DNA of 64,000 nt, from contig CAZYPK010000004.1 of the NCBI GenBank assembly GCA_964649195.1, forward strand, positions 1 through 64,000. Reading direction: 5' to 3'. Positions 63,455-64,000 of this stretch are shown here, in pieces; position 1 is the stretch's first letter; every line of letters begins with the position of its first letter. Origin of the DNA: JTS-RE9 sp964649195. GTDB taxonomy: Bacteria > Planctomycetota > Phycisphaerae > Phycisphaerales > Phycisphaeraceae. Made by a program: the position numbers and the translations under genes. The notes under the pieces were generated by a model. It was not told where the DNA came from and searched no databases. It saw nothing but the letters and a program-made list of their open reading frames with translations.

Positions 63455-64000
63455 CACGCCGCCGTCTGCCTCGCCCATCCGCCGGGCCTGCGCTGATAGA
63501 ACCACCATTCCACCGCCAGCAGCAGCAGCGCGAGCAGTGCGATGCTCGACCAGAGCGATCGGTTCGTCTCCGGCTGCACCTGGCTGGCGGCCACGGCGCC
63601 TTCCACCAGTGAAATGCTTTCGATCGACTCCAAAGAAGTTTCTCCGGCATGCAACAGGCTGACGCCGACGGCTTTTTTTTCAGTGCCTTTGCTGAGCACA
63701 TATCGCCCCGCACGGAGCGCGGGCAGGCCGCTGACGAAGCCCAGATCGTCCGCCTTCTCGCGTCGATCGTAATTTTCCGGGCCTTCGATACGATAGGTCT
63801 CCCCCGGCTGCATCGCCATCGCCGGCAGGATGCCGGTGCGGTCGCCGGTCACTTCGAGCAGGCCGGCCTCCTGCATCGCGCTGCGGACCAGGTTGGTCAC
63901 CATGATGGGAAATCCGACGCGATAAGGCAGCGTGGAGCGGTCGGTGTGAAACAGCAGCGTGTAGCTGGTGCGATCCCCCTCGCGGCGTTGGAGCATGAGC
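63454..64000 (-). CDS. Membrane-anchored protein, 5' end outside window
   Basis: At least 182 codons; the frame stays open to the right edge, so the ATG at 63996 need not be the start. Visible parts: YTLLFHTDRSTLPYRVGFPIMVTNLVRSAMQEAG, a beta-rich segment (GETYRIEGPENYDRR, GLPALRAGRYVLS) and a final membrane helix (SIALLALLLLAVEWWFY) followed by a basic tail. The pattern resembles the C-terminal part of VWA/BatA-like membrane proteins of planctomycetes, where LPYRVGFPxxxxN follows the VWA-like domain. The assignment is tentative. Confidence 0.55.
   Translation of the reverse strand, partial: LMLQRREGDRTSYTLLFHTDRSTLPYRVGFPIMVTNLVRSAMQEAGLLEVTGDRTGILPAMAMQPGETYRIEGPENYDRREKADDLGFVSGLPALRAGRYVLSKGTEKKAVGVSLLHAGETSLESIESISLVEGAVAASQVQPETNRSLWSSIALLALLLLAVEWWFYQRRPGGWARQTAA

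Noticed and set aside
1..64000. rRNA and tRNA genes
   Set aside because: I looked for TTCRANNC-type T-loops with adjoining acceptor stems and for rRNA core motifs and saw none, but a covariance search was not possible here.

Overview
The window reads as chromosomal DNA of a planctomycete, probably of the Phycisphaerae. This is an inference from several proteins together: a PEP-CTERM secreted matrixin, a planctomycete-type cytochrome c domain (PSCyt1, CQGCH motif) fused to WD40 repeats, a Tat-exported sugar isomerase-like TIM barrel, three Gfo/Idh/MocA oxidoreductases, a large DUF6288-like protein, a TMTC-like membrane glycosyltransferase and a type III glutamine synthetase. The DNA looks GC-rich. 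I found no rRNA, tRNA, CRISPR array, phage structural gene, transposase or integron integrase.

Layout. 0-17.4 kb: matrixin, GroES-like protein, aroA, an MsbA-like ABC exporter, a NodU-type carbamoyltransferase, nth, two membrane glycosyltransferase-like proteins, a CsaA-like tRNA-binding protein, an acyltransferase and a GT4 glycosyltransferase. 17.4-21.8 kb: a compact accessory island of very small genes separated by attC-like sites. It looks like a gene-cassette array without an integrase and carries two paralogous PIN-toxin/partner pairs, a small lipoprotein and a coiled-coil protein. 21.8-29.3 kb: type III and type I glutamine synthetases, an ABC-F ATPase and the Tat-exported barrel. 29.7-50.7 kb: mostly housekeeping and envelope genes (UPF0309 SIS protein, hisA, dinG, DUF3299 lipoprotein, SRAP, LOG, quinone oxidoreductase, class III aminotransferase, an aspartic protease module, Gfo/Idh/MocA, LptF/G permease). 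50.9-56.3 kb: the DUF6288-like protein, then two DUF104/PIN toxin-antitoxin modules. The second module sits inside a truncated copy of gmk, and an intact gmk lies just downstream. 56.3-60.4 kb: a HAD phosphatase fusion, a GT9 heptosyltransferase-like enzyme and a GT4 enzyme that look like part of a lipopolysaccharide core pathway; the ABC exporter and LptF/G permease would serve the same envelope. 60.6-63.4 kb: two Gfo/Idh/MocA genes separated by a four-helix-bundle gene that is flanked by inverted repeats. The window ends in a truncated membrane protein.

The spacers are the most unusual part. At least seven repeat families recur between genes: (R1) a 115-119 bp hairpin ending in CCACCC, (R2) REP-like palindromes in facing pairs, (R3) an 85-90 bp element, (R4) an AT-rich, MITE-like element of about 215-220 bp, (R5) short hairpins with a TCCY tetraloop, (R6) locus-specific tandem words, mostly heptamers and often in palindromic arms, and (R7) the palindrome GCCGCAAGCGGC, which also occurs in frame inside two genes. 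At 45.9 kb one R4 copy has a perfect 9-bp target duplication and splits an R5 hairpin. Two genes end inside R4 copies.

Many genes have a TAnnnT hexamer 5-10 nt before the start codon and no clear Shine-Dalgarno sequence, which suggests leaderless transcription. Others, such as the matrixin, the quinone oxidoreductase and the Gfo/Idh/MocA genes, have ordinary ribosome binding sites.
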